Assembly: GCA_024642205.1 (NCBI GenBank)
Contig: JAHEBQ010000017.1
Span: 1 to 64,000 of the forward strand
Origin: Planctomycetaceae bacterium
GTDB lineage: Bacteria > Planctomycetota > Planctomycetia > Pirellulales > Pirellulaceae
Direction: 5' to 3'
DNA: 64,000 nt
Shown piece by piece: positions 27,701-36,437 of the stretch. Both the position numbers and the translations under genes were made by a program. Below the pieces are notes generated by a model that worked only from the letters and a program-made list of their open reading frames with translations, was not told the DNA's origin and did no database searches. The first letter of the stretch is position 1, and each line of letters begins with the position of its first letter.

Positions 27701-28641
27701 TTGTTGACCGTCCGGATATCGCCTTCGGTTGGCAGGAACACCAGCATGTCTCCGTCGTCAATCGCTGCCAGTTCCCGGCAAACGCTGACCGTGTGATCCT
27801 CCAGTTCGGTTTTTCCCCCGTCAGCGCCAGTGACCGCGTTGTCTTCCGGCGGTCGGTAACGTATCTCGACCGGAAACGTACGGCCTTCGACGTCGATGAT
27901 CGGTACGGGCAATTGTTCGTCGGCGGTGAAATGGTCGGCGAACCGCTGCGTGTCGATCGTGGCAGACGTGATCACCAGCCGGAGATCTCGACGATTGGAC
28001 GTAATGCGTTTTAAATAGCCAAGCAGGAAATCAATATTGAGCGACCGCTCATGAGCTTCATCAACAATAATCAGTTCGTACTGTTCGAGAAACCGGTCGC
28101 TTTGCGTTTCCGCGAGCAGAATTCCATCGGTCATTAGCTTGACGTAAGTCCGCTCGTTCGTTTTGTCGGCAAAACGAATCTTGAATCCGACGTCCGTGCC
28201 CTGCGGACTTCCGAGTTGTTGGGCGATCCTGGCCGCAACGCCCCGAGCGGCAATGCGGCGCGGCTGCGTATGACCAATCATTCCTCCAACGCCGAATCCA
28301 GCCTGGATCGCCATCAGCGGCAGCTGTGTGGATTTACCGCTTCCGGTTTCACCACTGATAACGACGACCTGATGATTCCGGATCGTCTCGATAATCTCTT
28401 CGCGCCGCTCAAAAATCGGCAGCTCGGTGTCGATTTTCGGCTGGGGCAGTTTCTCCTGACGAAGATCTCGGAGGGCGGACGAACGAGCCACCTGTTCGCC
28501 CAATCGTGCCAGCTGGTCAGAGACCCGCTGGCCCCTGGCTTCGTCGGCCTGGATTCGTTTTAACTGATTCCGAATTCGAAAACGGTCGCGCAGCATCGTT
28601 TGCGAGATTTGTTTTTCGAGATGGGATACCTGAGAATCCAC
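24733..28641 (-). CDS. hrpA: ATP-dependent RNA helicase HrpA (DEAH box)
   Basis: 1302 residues, full family length, from a GTG start. Motifs in order: GETGSGKSTQLPL (Walker A), VDEAHERSLNIDF (DEAH), TSATIDTQRF, LTTNVAESSITVPRI and QRAGRCGRIGPG. These are followed by the helicase-associated and OB domains and the long C-terminal DUF3418-type region that distinguishes HrpA from shorter DEAH proteins. HrpA acts on RNA and has been linked to rescue of stalled, collided ribosomes and mRNA processing. No partner gene is adjacent. The surrounding gaps show no terminator, but the length and motif set leave little doubt. Confidence 0.94.
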   Translation of the reverse strand: MDSQVSHLEKQISQTMLRDRFRIRNQLKRIQADEARGQRVSDQLARLGEQVARSSALRDLRQEKLPQPKIDTELPIFERREEIIETIRNHQVVVISGETGSGKSTQLPLMAIQAGFGVGGMIGHTQPRRIAARGVAARIAQQLGSPQGTDVGFKIRFADKTNERTYVKLMTDGILLAETQSDRFLEQYELIIVDEAHERSLNIDFLLGYLKRITSNRRDLRLVITSATIDTQRFADHFTADEQLPVPIIDVEGRTFPVEIRYRPPEDNAVTGADGGKTELEDHTVSVCRELAAIDDGDMLVFLPTEGDIRTVNKKLRAAKLPGRTTEILPLYARLSTDQQNRIFQPGNQRRIVLTTNVAESSITVPRIRYVVDTGTARISHYAPRSKVQRLPIQAVSQASANQRAGRCGRIGPGICVRLYSEDDFQSRPKFTTPEIRRTNLASVILQTLALKLGKIDEFPFIDPPRPDAIRDGFKTLFELGAVDHLRRLTSLGRKLARLPVDPRIGRMVFAADEENCLSEILIIASALEIQDPRVRPVERQQAADRQHEKFRSEKSDFVSLLNIWDFYHKLKEDLSRGKLKLACEQNFLSFSLMRQWQDIHRQLCSMVAEQRLRSRPRRNDYNSIHRSLLAGLLSGVAMLGDRHEYTGASNIKFHLWPGSGIFESKPKWIVVAEVVETSRRYGRTVGKISPEWIESLAEHLVKRQYSDPYWSKKRQTVMASENVSLFGLPIVSGRLIGYTKVDPEASRDLFIERGLAGDEFEGNHDFYRHNLWLLEEVKAEAAKTRNRDLIVNTDTIIDFYQDRVPPKATDGISLSKAIKTDAELDQRLRMTRADLLPASEFANVAAQFPDEVQVGSMQIPIQYRFSPGAVDDGATVQLPLEGVGQLDDVQTGWLIPGLMQTRIIALIRSLPKSIRRNLVPAPDTAKRVAENLEFGRGVFVESVARELSRIGGMPVDPALFNTAKLDDHLKINLQVIDEQGNIVAQGRSVAEIRSQLGSEYSSSIVDVDDATWKQDGLSNWSWDDLPQEIVIKRGGTRLSAFPAIVDQGDSVGLRLTDSRNASEMTTRQGLVRLFQITNRKTLKSQVNWLPELDRHAVSLSRILPAAELKKQLSDLITRVAFVDRNRIPRDKSEFEAVQKGGVERISIAAQAIAKWLPKLADAILGVQLKMEELTQRYSSAKGDVRAQIAELTSDRFLAKTPWNWLEQYPRYFAAIDYRLGKLEVTPVDKDRILTDEISEYWQRYVEMARVHQSQAIVDPELETFRWMIEELRVSLFAQPLGTCVTVSPQRMEKQWQKVRRV

Positions 28642-28924
28642 GGAACGCCAACGGGATTTTGCTTGCGAATAAACGAATCATTCAGACGGGAATCTTACTC
28701 AGCAGGAATCCAGACACGACATTGCGTCAAAAGTTCAAACCGATCGACGCCCATTCCTGAACGTGGTAGTTTCGAGGTTCTATTCAAGAGACAACCAGGC
28801 CGAGACAGACACGACTGGTGAGCGGCCGCGGAATCACTCCACGCAACATTGACCTGTCAACCTGTTCACCGGGAACCAGGATCCAGCGTGCATCTGTATC
28901 CCGGCATACATATTCTATCGCGGC
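28642..28924. other. 283-bp gap between hrpA and the DUF11-like pair
   Basis: No gene, hairpin with T-run or strong promoter was seen. The hrpA promoter should lie here, since the gene reads leftwards from 28641. Confidence 0.4.
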
Positions 28925-30328
28925 TCACTTGGATTCGAAGATCAGCGAGGGCGAATCGGAAGATGTGAACTCGAGATCTACGACCGTTTCGAATCGACTG
29001 TTCCCGAACTCGGTTCTCCCATTGCTAGCCCAAGCCTGTTGAAGCTGAATTCCTTCGGACAGCGACCTGACCCGGTAGTGAATGAAATGCTCCTGTTCGG
29101 GGTTCACCGCCGGGATTTGCCAGGTTAGCGTTCTGGCATCCTGATCGATTTGGGCGGCACGGTCCAGAACAACCACTTCCAGTCCGGCCGGGACATCGAG
29201 TCGAACGGTGAGGTCGTTGACTGAGTCTGCAGACGGGTTACTCACGCGGATGGCAAAGTTCGCGGTTTCGCCAAGCCCCATCCGGGCGGGCCCGAACATC
29301 GCCGATTGGATCGTCGTACCAGGCTCGACCGAATCGACAAACGACATTTGTTGCGTTGTTCGGTCGAATGTCTGCTGGGCAAACGAATCGGTAAAGGTTG
29401 TCCTGTAGGACGCTTGACTGGCCTCGGTTTGGTCGACCGGGGAGACGATTGGCGGCAACATCGCCGTGAGTACTCCGGGGTGACGGCTATTCTTCGGTGC
29501 CATCGCGATCGGCTGTTTTTGGGATTGCCGTTGCTTGCCATCGGAAGGAAAGAACGGGTTCCTGATAAAACCATTGGAAACCGGCGGTTGGTCATTGGAC
29601 GGTTTTATCTGCGGCAATGGACCTGGCTCCGGCGGCTTCGATCGCGAATTGGATTGCGAGGCATGGAGTGATGAAGCCGGGTGGACCGGAGCGATCATCG
29701 GAAACGTGTCTGTCGAGACGACCGCGCCGGCAGGTTGTTTGTCGGTCGGTTGAAGCGATTCCTGTTCCACGCGAATCTTGAAATCATGTCGGGAATCAGC
29801 GCCGCGATAAGGAGTGACTTCGACAATTTTTACCGAATCAGGCACCATCAGGCGCACAGCGAATTCCTGGTTGTTTGAACTGGCAATCGGTTCGACGTTC
29901 ACGGTGAGGTCACTCGCGGCGAACGAGTTATTGGCCGGTGGACGAACGATCACCGTTGGTACTTCCGACGCTCTTGGATCGGCTTGGGCGAGGGGTGCGA
30001 CCAACGCGTTCGAATCAGCGTTCAAGCCAGAGGGCAAGTCCTGAGACGCGGGCGTTTGAGGATTCGTCGGTGGGAGAGACGAAATGGTCTGATCGGCGAG
30101 CGGTGAACCAGACTCGTCTGTTGATTCCGTCGCCTGTTCGGCTGGTCGAGCCTCCTTGAGGTAGGGCGCTGACAACGGCGGCGAATCCAGGTTCAGTTCA
30201 CGCGAATCCTCTTGCCCGTCGTGTGAGGGAAAAGCTGACTGGCCAAGAGCCAGTTGAGGAATCGCTGAGCTGACCAAGAGACCAGCGGAAGCCAATAGCA
30301 CGGTTATAGGGTTTTTCCAGGTTTGCAT
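28925..30328 (-). CDS. Secreted DUF11-like repeat protein (paralogue 1)
   Basis: 467 residues from the ATG at 30328, giving a clean signal peptide (ITVLLASAGLLVSSAIPQLALG). The middle is low-complexity (Pro, Ser, Asn, Gln). The last 110 residues form an Ig-like DUF11 module: GPARMGLGETANFAIRVSNPS, NDLTVRLDVPAGLEVV, LTWQIPAVNPEQEHFIHYRV, split by short loops. DUF11 modules are extracellular Ig-like domains of wall-bound and surface proteins. It is followed, on the same strand and 53 bases away, by a gene of the same layout. This and the next gene look like a duplicated pair and probably form part of the outer cell envelope of this organism. Confidence 0.7.
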   Translation of the reverse strand: MQTWKNPITVLLASAGLLVSSAIPQLALGQSAFPSHDGQEDSRELNLDSPPLSAPYLKEARPAEQATESTDESGSPLADQTISSLPPTNPQTPASQDLPSGLNADSNALVAPLAQADPRASEVPTVIVRPPANNSFAASDLTVNVEPIASSNNQEFAVRLMVPDSVKIVEVTPYRGADSRHDFKIRVEQESLQPTDKQPAGAVVSTDTFPMIAPVHPASSLHASQSNSRSKPPEPGPLPQIKPSNDQPPVSNGFIRNPFFPSDGKQRQSQKQPIAMAPKNSRHPGVLTAMLPPIVSPVDQTEASQASYRTTFTDSFAQQTFDRTTQQMSFVDSVEPGTTIQSAMFGPARMGLGETANFAIRVSNPSADSVNDLTVRLDVPAGLEVVVLDRAAQIDQDARTLTWQIPAVNPEQEHFIHYRVRSLSEGIQLQQAWASNGRTEFGNSRFETVVDLEFTSSDSPSLIFESK

Positions 30329-30381
30329 CTTAAATTCCAATGGAGACAATTGGGTCTCTGTGATAATTCCGGACGGTCAGA

Positions 30382-31533
30382 CTATTCTTCAAGGGCGGGA
30401 AGTTCGAGTTTCACGCCATCGGGATGATTGACTACGTGGGCCACGAATTCCGTTTGACCCTGAAATGTATTCTCCATCCCGACAGTAATGCTCTGCTCGT
30501 GACTTCCCGGAGTGGAGGAAACGGCGCGAAACCGAATAACATCTTTGTATCCACTGGGAAGTGAATCGAGCTTCCATGAGACAGTGCGATTCCTGTTGTC
30601 CAACCAGGCTTGACGATCAAAGTTGGTGATGGTCAGGTTTTCTGAAACTCCCATTTGCACGATGATGTTGGTCGCAACTTGACTTGAGTTGTTGGCGACT
30701 TCGATTTCGAACAGATCGGGTGTGTCTTGAATGAGCACATCGGGCCCGAATACAGTCGTACGAATTACCGGGTTGGGACGATCAGAGACTTGCGTTATGC
30801 TGGCGACCTCGGGTCGTTCGAAGTTCCAGTCCGAATTACTTCCGTTTCCCGAAACAATGGGTGGAATATTGAGAATTGACTGGTGCTGCTTCCTGATCGG
30901 GGTCAAAGCAGTCTGAGAATCTGCACCAAGATCGCCGGTATTCTGTCCGATGTCTTGAATCGGGTCGCGCGGCGGTTGGCCATCGGGCGAGTCGTCAGAC
31001 AGTCGAATTTCCGCCGGAAATGTCATCACGGTCCCAAAATCCTGGGTCGCATTGCCCGTGCGATTGCGTTCGACAACACTGCGCGACATTGCTTCCGGTT
31101 TTGTGGGGCGTGCAAACGGAGGTTGTGCCCGGGGAAACGGTGTGAGTGGATTTTCTGGGGTGGGAGTCGCGGACGCCGGGCTCGGAATCGAGGACTTGCG
31201 AATGGTGGACGAAGCGAATTTCGGCGAACTCGAATGGACCGTCGATTTGTCGAGGCGAGGAGTGGTTTCACCGACGGCCGACCGAGCTTCACTCCCGGTG
31301 GTTTGCCTGCTCGGTTGATTCGCCATTTCCGAAGTTTTGCTGCGATGCCGCTCTTGCGAATACATCGTGGTTTGCCGCGGAGCGACAATTCTTGTCGCCG
31401 GTGCCGTTTGATCGAGCGCCTGACCGAGTGTGGGTGGAAACACGGAGTCCATCTGATATTGTCGCGCAAACGCCGAAGAGGCACACACCAGACAAATCGC
31501 CGTCATTAAAAACGTGTGTGTCAAACGTGACAT
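30382..31533 (-). CDS. Secreted DUF11-like repeat protein (paralogue 2)
   Basis: 383 residues from the ATG at 31533 (AGGA ten bases upstream). Signal peptide FLMTAICLVCASSAFA. Middle region rich in Ser, Thr, Pro, Arg; C-terminal 120 residues again a DUF11-like Ig module (DLFEIEVANNSSQVATNIIV, ENLTITNFDRQAW, VSWKLDSLPSGYKDVIRFR). The C-terminal core aligns by eye with that of the neighbouring gene, while the middle parts differ, as expected for fast-evolving surface spacers. It is upstream of paralogue 1 in one probable operon and divergent from csrA across 477 bases. Confidence 0.7.
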   Translation of the reverse strand: MSRLTHTFLMTAICLVCASSAFARQYQMDSVFPPTLGQALDQTAPATRIVAPRQTTMYSQERHRSKTSEMANQPSRQTTGSEARSAVGETTPRLDKSTVHSSSPKFASSTIRKSSIPSPASATPTPENPLTPFPRAQPPFARPTKPEAMSRSVVERNRTGNATQDFGTVMTFPAEIRLSDDSPDGQPPRDPIQDIGQNTGDLGADSQTALTPIRKQHQSILNIPPIVSGNGSNSDWNFERPEVASITQVSDRPNPVIRTTVFGPDVLIQDTPDLFEIEVANNSSQVATNIIVQMGVSENLTITNFDRQAWLDNRNRTVSWKLDSLPSGYKDVIRFRAVSSTPGSHEQSITVGMENTFQGQTEFVAHVVNHPDGVKLELPALEE

Positions 31534-32010
31534 AACAATGTTGTCCTTTTTGTTTGGTTTTCGTGCCTGGGAGCATTGAAGCGTCCCTCGCAAATCGTGG
31601 TTATAACTCTGACAATCGGAATAGGCGGAACCGAATACGCATTAAAATCGCTACATCCGCTCCTCGAAACGAAATGCCGCCGGTTCGAACGATACAACCG
31701 GAAAACTTTAAAATGAATGCTAGCGAATCTGCACGGAATATTGAGTTGCCAACGATTTGCTTTCGCCGTGCCTGCAGAACCAGTTTGGAAATTCTTTTGG
31801 ATTCAATTCACCTGTGACCAGATGTGTCTGGTTCGTCGCGAAAATAACAGCAGACCCGGACGGATCATCAATCTTGAAAACGGAATAGGTCAATGTTGTT
31901 TCTTCAGGATCACTTGGTCCCCCGGTAACTTTGGAACGAACCCGGAAAGTACTGTCTGGTGGAGCGAGCCTCTGTCCATGAAGACTTTCCTGACTACAAG
32001 GGAGCACGAC
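31534..32010. promoter_or_regulatory. 477-bp divergent region between the DUF11-like operon and csrA
   Basis: No convincing gene; the csrA frame is open leftwards to 31717 but csrA begins at its conserved MLVLARK. A possible ECF-type promoter for csrA is GGAAC at 31933-31937 and GTCT from 31954, 16 bases apart; this is weakly supported. A GGGAG ribosome-binding site lies eight bases before the csrA ATG. Confidence 0.35.
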
Positions 32011-32268
32011 ATGTTGGTACTTGCACGTAAATCGAATCAGACCATTGTCATCGATGGTAAAATCGAGATCAAAATCTTGAAAATCAAGGGAAACACGGTT
32101 CGTCTGGGAGTCCAGGCTCCAGCGACGGTAAAGGTTCTTCGTGGCGAGCTCGCACCATTCGATATCGAAATGCGTCCGGGTGAGGTTGTCGCCGAGGCAC
32201 CGGTCCTGTTCGATTCAGATGACGTCAATCGGTTGCCTAACCCGTTTTCCATTGCGCACGCGAGCTAA
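32011..32268 (+). CDS. csrA: Carbon storage regulator CsrA
   Basis: 85 residues starting at the conserved MLVLARKSNQTIVI. Small homodimeric RNA-binding protein; it binds ANGGA motifs in mRNA leaders and controls carbon metabolism, motility and surface traits. The beta strands IEIKILKIKGNTVRLGV and APATVKVLRGEL match the family. The C-terminal 25 residues (after ELAPFDIEMR) are longer than in E. coli CsrA (61 residues). CsrA of this length is known in other lineages. The gene stands alone, divergent from the DUF11-like operon, with no FliW-like gene seen in the window. Confidence 0.93.
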   Translation: MLVLARKSNQTIVIDGKIEIKILKIKGNTVRLGVQAPATVKVLRGELAPFDIEMRPGEVVAEAPVLFDSDDVNRLPNPFSIAHAS

Positions 32269-32579
32269 AAGATGAGGAAACGACTTCGAATCACTTGTAC
32301 TGAGCTCAGCGCACGGCGACCTAAGTTGCCTTGTTAACTGGAAAATCGACGAGTGGCAGCGTTGCCAATTGCTGGATTTTTGAATTCAGTCGACGATTTG
32401 CGGCCGGATCCAATACAATACGCGCAGCGATCCAGCCAGGTGCCACGTCGATTCTGGATGAATGAGTGGATGATTCGCTCGAACTCGGAATCGCGAGTTG
32501 AAACGAATTGCCATGCCAGTTCGTGATCCAGAGATGGCACCTGCCCGTTTGTTGATTTCCAAACACCTCGAGACTCGAT
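32269..32579. other. 311-bp gap after csrA
   Basis: No terminator with a T-run was found. The minus strand keeps an open frame of about 128 codons that overlaps the start of the next gene (32321-32707); it has no recognisable domain or ribosome-binding site and is not annotated. Confidence 0.4.
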
Positions 32580-34277
32580 ATGTGTTCGATTCGATTCATC
32601 CTTTGCGTTTTCGTGTTTAGTTCGTGCGCCGGTTTTGGATTGGCGCAGGATCGAATTACCGGATTGCAATTCGCGACGCGAAGTGAAGTCATTGCCAGGC
32701 ACGGCATGGCTGCGACGAGTCAACCGCTGGCGACACAAGTTGCAATTGATATTCTGAAACAGGGGGGCACCGCCGTGGACGCGGCGATCGCTGCCAATGC
32801 GACGTTGGGCCTGATGGAACCGACAGGAAATGGAATCGGCGGAGACCTGTTTGCGATTGTCTGGATTAATTCGGAACAACGACTTTACGGACTCAATGCC
32901 AGTGGTCGTTCACCTCAGAACCTGTCGCTGGAAAAACTGACTGCCGAGCTTGGTGATCGACAGTCGATTCCGTCGCTGGGTCCGTTGCCAGTTTCGGTTC
33001 CCGGTTGCGTTGACGGATGGTTCGAACTGCATGGTAGATTCGGTCGACTTCCGATGAAGGATCTGCTTCAGCCGGCGATTGGATATGCAAAAGACGGGTT
33101 TCCAGTTTCGGAAGTGATTGCTCACTATTGGAAACAAAGTGAATTCCTCAGACGATTTCCCGGATTTGCAGAGACGTTTCTCATCGACGGCAAGGCGCCC
33201 GCCAAGGGCCAGATATTCCGGAACCCGCGACTTGCCAACACCCTGACGCAAATTGCAACGGGAGGACGCGATGCTTTTTATCGGGGAGACATCGCAAAGA
33301 AGATCGATGCGTACATGAAACAGCATGGCGGATATCTGTGTTATGACGACCTCGCCGGTCATCAATCGGAATGGGTCGAGCCGGTTTCCATCGACTATCG
33401 TGGTTACCGGCTTTGGGAACTGCCCCCCAACGGACAGGGGATCGCAGCACTCCAGATCCTTGGAATCCTGAAAGGCTTCGATCTCAAATCGATGGGATAC
33501 GGAAGTGTCGATCACGTGCATTATTTTACTGAAGCAAAAAAACTGGCGTTCGAGGACCGGGCCAGATTCTACGCCGATCCGAACTTCAGTCAGATTCCTG
33601 TCCAGGAGCTCGTCTCGGACGAATACTCCGCGACGCGGCGGAAGCTGATCGACCCGCGCCGCGCGGCTCGTCGAGTTGATGCCGGCCGGGTCAACGGTGA
33701 CACGATCTACCTGACGGTCGCTGACAATGACCGGAACATGGTTTCGTTGATCCAGAGCAACTACCGGGGCATGGGTTCAGGAATGTGTCCTGCCGGATTG
33801 GGGTTTTGTCTGCAAGACAGGGGAGAGTTATTTGACTTGACACCTGATCGTCCAAACTCGTACGCTCCGGGAAAACGACCGTTTCACACGATCATTCCTG
33901 CGTTTGTCACCAAAGACGACCATCCGTTTCTTAGTTTTGGGGTCATGGGCGGTGCAACGCAGCCACAAGGCCATGCGCAGATCATGGTGAACATCGTTGA
34001 TTTCGGAATGAATTTCCAGGAGGCCGGCGACGCACCGCGGATCCTGCATTCGGGTTCCTCGCAACCGACGGGTGAACGGATGGCCGACGGAGGCAGATTA
34101 ACGTTGGAAAGTGGATTTGAATACAACGTCATACGCGAACTCATGGGCCGCGGGCATTCGGTGGGCTACAACAGCGGCTCCTACGGAGGCTACCAGGGAA
34201 TTGGCTACGATGTCGAAAACGATGTCTTTCTGGGAGCATCCGAGTCGCGGAAAGACGGGCAGGCGGCTGGGTATTGA
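32580..34277 (+). CDS. ggt: Gamma-glutamyltransferase (glutathione hydrolase)
   Basis: 565 residues, signal peptide at 1-22 (FILCVFVFSSCAGFGLA). The large-subunit region carries the usual ILKQGGTAVDAAIAANA and GNGIGGDLFAIV. The autoprocessing site and nucleophile are at the threonine of GDTIYLTVAD; most members read TTHFSVVD, so the residue after the nucleophile (Ile instead of Thr) is changed. GGG and gamma-glutamyl-binding segments (NYRGMGSGM, GVMGGATQPQGH) are kept. Members cleave gamma-glutamyl bonds in glutathione or transfer the glutamyl group, usually in the periplasm. No companion gene is near. The fold assignment is firm, the substrate is not. Confidence 0.87.
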   Translation: MCSIRFILCVFVFSSCAGFGLAQDRITGLQFATRSEVIARHGMAATSQPLATQVAIDILKQGGTAVDAAIAANATLGLMEPTGNGIGGDLFAIVWINSEQRLYGLNASGRSPQNLSLEKLTAELGDRQSIPSLGPLPVSVPGCVDGWFELHGRFGRLPMKDLLQPAIGYAKDGFPVSEVIAHYWKQSEFLRRFPGFAETFLIDGKAPAKGQIFRNPRLANTLTQIATGGRDAFYRGDIAKKIDAYMKQHGGYLCYDDLAGHQSEWVEPVSIDYRGYRLWELPPNGQGIAALQILGILKGFDLKSMGYGSVDHVHYFTEAKKLAFEDRARFYADPNFSQIPVQELVSDEYSATRRKLIDPRRAARRVDAGRVNGDTIYLTVADNDRNMVSLIQSNYRGMGSGMCPAGLGFCLQDRGELFDLTPDRPNSYAPGKRPFHTIIPAFVTKDDHPFLSFGVMGGATQPQGHAQIMVNIVDFGMNFQEAGDAPRILHSGSSQPTGERMADGGRLTLESGFEYNVIRELMGRGHSVGYNSGSYGGYQGIGYDVENDVFLGASESRKDGQAAGY

Positions 34278-34560
34278 ACTGGCAACGGTTGGGTGACGCG
34301 GGCGGTGTTTCGTTGTCACTCAGTAATGAAGTGCGTCCTACGTGCGTCCTTTGGCAACGTTTCCGCCTAAAATTCGCAGACGTCGGCCGAGTTTCTCGAT
34401 CGGCCGGTTTCCGTTGGCCGGTTCGTTATTGACGTCGATGCAAGCCTGGACATCCGAACCAGCGGTGGTCGAACTCGCTGGACTGTGTTTTCACGATCCG
34501 AACGTTGGCAAGTCCGATTGATGTTGCGGTCGGCTTTCCTGATTCGCTAGGATTTGCTGT
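34278..34560. other. 283-bp gap before the polysaccharide region
   Basis: No gene, clear promoter or terminator. AGGA occurs eight bases before the ATG at 34561 and supports that start over the in-frame ATG at 34615. Confidence 0.4.
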
Positions 34561-35589
34561 ATGACATTCCTGAAAGTTGCAGGATCAGGTCAGTGCGAGT
34601 TTACGAGTGGATGCATGTTGAAATCAAAGAAATCCGATGAGTTCCTGTCCCGGGATGAAATCAACAAGTTGATTACATTGCGAATGCAAGGTAGCCGCCC
34701 GGTTGCCTGGGAAGAGGATATTTCGCGAAACACCCTGGATACCGAGCCGTTTGAAAATCTCCCTCCGGTCACGGAACTGGACGCTTCGGAATTTGAAAAC
34801 CCCAACCGTCTGGCCGCGATCGAGCCATTGCTGGGCGATGCGAAACTGTCAGACCTGATTGCTCGCGATCCCTATCCGATCCCGTGTGCAGACGACCGCG
34901 AAAGATACTCGCCAGGCTACGATGGAGTTTACTGGCTGAGCGGATTGGAGGATTACCTCAAAATCATGGACGTGGCAAAACGGTACAACGTACAGCCTCG
35001 CTCGGTATTTGATTTTGGTTGCGCTACGGGTCGGGTCATTCGTCACTTTGCAGCCCAAACCGAGATCCCCGAAATCTGGGGAAGTGACATTAACGCGCGA
35101 CATGTCCGCTGGCTGCTTGAACACCTGCCTCACACGGTCAAGCCGATCTTTAACCACTGCATACCCACACTTCCGATTCCTGACAAGTCGGTGGACATTA
35201 TTTCGGCTTTTTCTGTTTTTACCCACATTGATACGTTTGAGACGTGTTGGCTGGCGGAATTGCGCCGCATCATGCGTGACGATGGAATTGCCTACTTGAC
35301 GGTTCATAATGAAGATACCTGGGAAGAGCTTCGGGATCAGGTCGACAACCCGGGCAATCGCCTGGTTCAGTCAATGCTGGCGATCGACCCGACGGTGCGG
35401 GAGAAACTGTTTCAACCGCTTGCCGACACGAGAACCGTATACCGGTTTGCCCAATCGGGACCCTATCGGGCCCAGGTCTTTCACTCCAATAATTACTTGC
35501 AGCAGGTTTGGGGCCGATTTTTCAAGATTAAAGAGATCCTTCCGAGACACCACGTCCGCCAGACGGTGTTGGTGTTGACCAAAACCTAG
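34561..35589 (+). CDS. Class I SAM-dependent methyltransferase
   Basis: 342 residues. The SAM-binding motif I is SVFDFGCATGRVIRHF (around residue 150), motif II has SDINARHV, and the following loop is PIPDKSVDIISAFSVFTHID. This is the Methyltransf_11/25 fold of small-molecule methyltransferases. The N-terminal 90 residues are acidic and unassigned. The substrate is unknown; the position near the polysaccharide export genes makes a sugar or lipid-linked acceptor plausible. It starts after an AGGA motif; the ATG at 34615 is an alternative. Confidence 0.8.
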   Translation: MTFLKVAGSGQCEFTSGCMLKSKKSDEFLSRDEINKLITLRMQGSRPVAWEEDISRNTLDTEPFENLPPVTELDASEFENPNRLAAIEPLLGDAKLSDLIARDPYPIPCADDRERYSPGYDGVYWLSGLEDYLKIMDVAKRYNVQPRSVFDFGCATGRVIRHFAAQTEIPEIWGSDINARHVRWLLEHLPHTVKPIFNHCIPTLPIPDKSVDIISAFSVFTHIDTFETCWLAELRRIMRDDGIAYLTVHNEDTWEELRDQVDNPGNRLVQSMLAIDPTVREKLFQPLADTRTVYRFAQSGPYRAQVFHSNNYLQQVWGRFFKIKEILPRHHVRQTVLVLTKT

Positions 35590-35675
35590 TCAGTCGCCCT
35601 TTGCTCGTTCATCGAAAAGTGAACGAGGCCAGCCGTCGCACACTCCCAACCGTATGCCTTTGTCTTGGAAACACC

Positions 35676-36143
35676 ATGGACGAATCAAAAAGTTTGCAGG
35701 ACCAGTTTGCTCCCAATTTGATTTGTTTTGGCTGCGGCCCGGCCAATCCCAGAGGCTTACAGATTAAAAGTTACGTGGTCGGGGACAAGGTCATTGCCAG
35801 TTTTGTTCCGCAGCCACATCATCAGGCGTTTGAGGGCATCCTCAACGGGGGAATTATCGGGGTCTTGTTGGACTGCCATCTCAATTGGACTGCTGCCTGG
35901 CATTTGATGAAAAAAAACAAACTGGACGTTCCCCCGTGCAGCGTGACCGCCAAGTACGAAGTGACGTTTGAAAAACCCACGCCATCGGAGGGACAGCTTC
36001 ATCTCAAATCCTGGATCGTCGAATCGTCAAATCGAAGGTCCGTTGTCGATGGTACAATTGGCCCCGCAGGCGCTGTTACGGCGCGATGTCGCGGGACATT
36101 CGTCGCCGTCAAGCCAGACCATCCGGCGTACCACCGCTGGTAG
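35676..36143 (+). CDS. PaaI-type acyl-CoA thioesterase (hotdog fold)
   Basis: 155 residues from the ATG at 35676. An N-terminal CFGCGPANPRGL motif (a cysteine pair typical of this subgroup), the hotdog helix segment HHQAFEGILNGGIIGVLLDCHLNWTA split by a turn, and the strands SVTAKYEVTFEKPTP and SWIVESSNRRSVVDG. PaaI-like enzymes cleave acyl-CoA or acyl-ACP; the substrate cannot be told. It lies 86 bases after the methyltransferase on the same strand and may be co-transcribed. Confidence 0.78.
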   Translation: MDESKSLQDQFAPNLICFGCGPANPRGLQIKSYVVGDKVIASFVPQPHHQAFEGILNGGIIGVLLDCHLNWTAAWHLMKKNKLDVPPCSVTAKYEVTFEKPTPSEGQLHLKSWIVESSNRRSVVDGTIGPAGAVTARCRGTFVAVKPDHPAYHRW

Positions 36144-36437
36144 CTACGGATCTTTCCTGATTTGGCCCATCACCCGGGACCCGATTCGGTGGGCTGTCAA
36201 ATTCCGTATAGTTTAACACCAATGTCCGGTCGATCCGGTCAGCTCGGTTAGACCATTTGTTTCGACTTTTGAAACCTGTCACACCAGTGGTTAATACCTG
36301 ATTCAGTGGAATGATCCGGACGAAGAACATACCGGGACACGACATGCTACGCTGATTTTCCAGTTGGTCGAGCATTTGGAAAATCAGTGAGTTGTTGGGC
36401 CATTGTTTGGATTTTGGAACAAGGAAGTTCGAAAGTT
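36144..36437. other. 294-bp gap before the PDZ protein gene
   Basis: No gene or clear signal. An in-frame extension upstream of the next gene (from 36387) is not used because the ATG at 36438 begins a typical signal peptide. Confidence 0.4.

Noticed and set aside
32321..32707. 128-codon minus-strand frame overlapping the gamma-glutamyltransferase start
   Set aside because: Covers the csrA-ggt gap but lacks a ribosome-binding site and any domain, and overlaps a confident gene.
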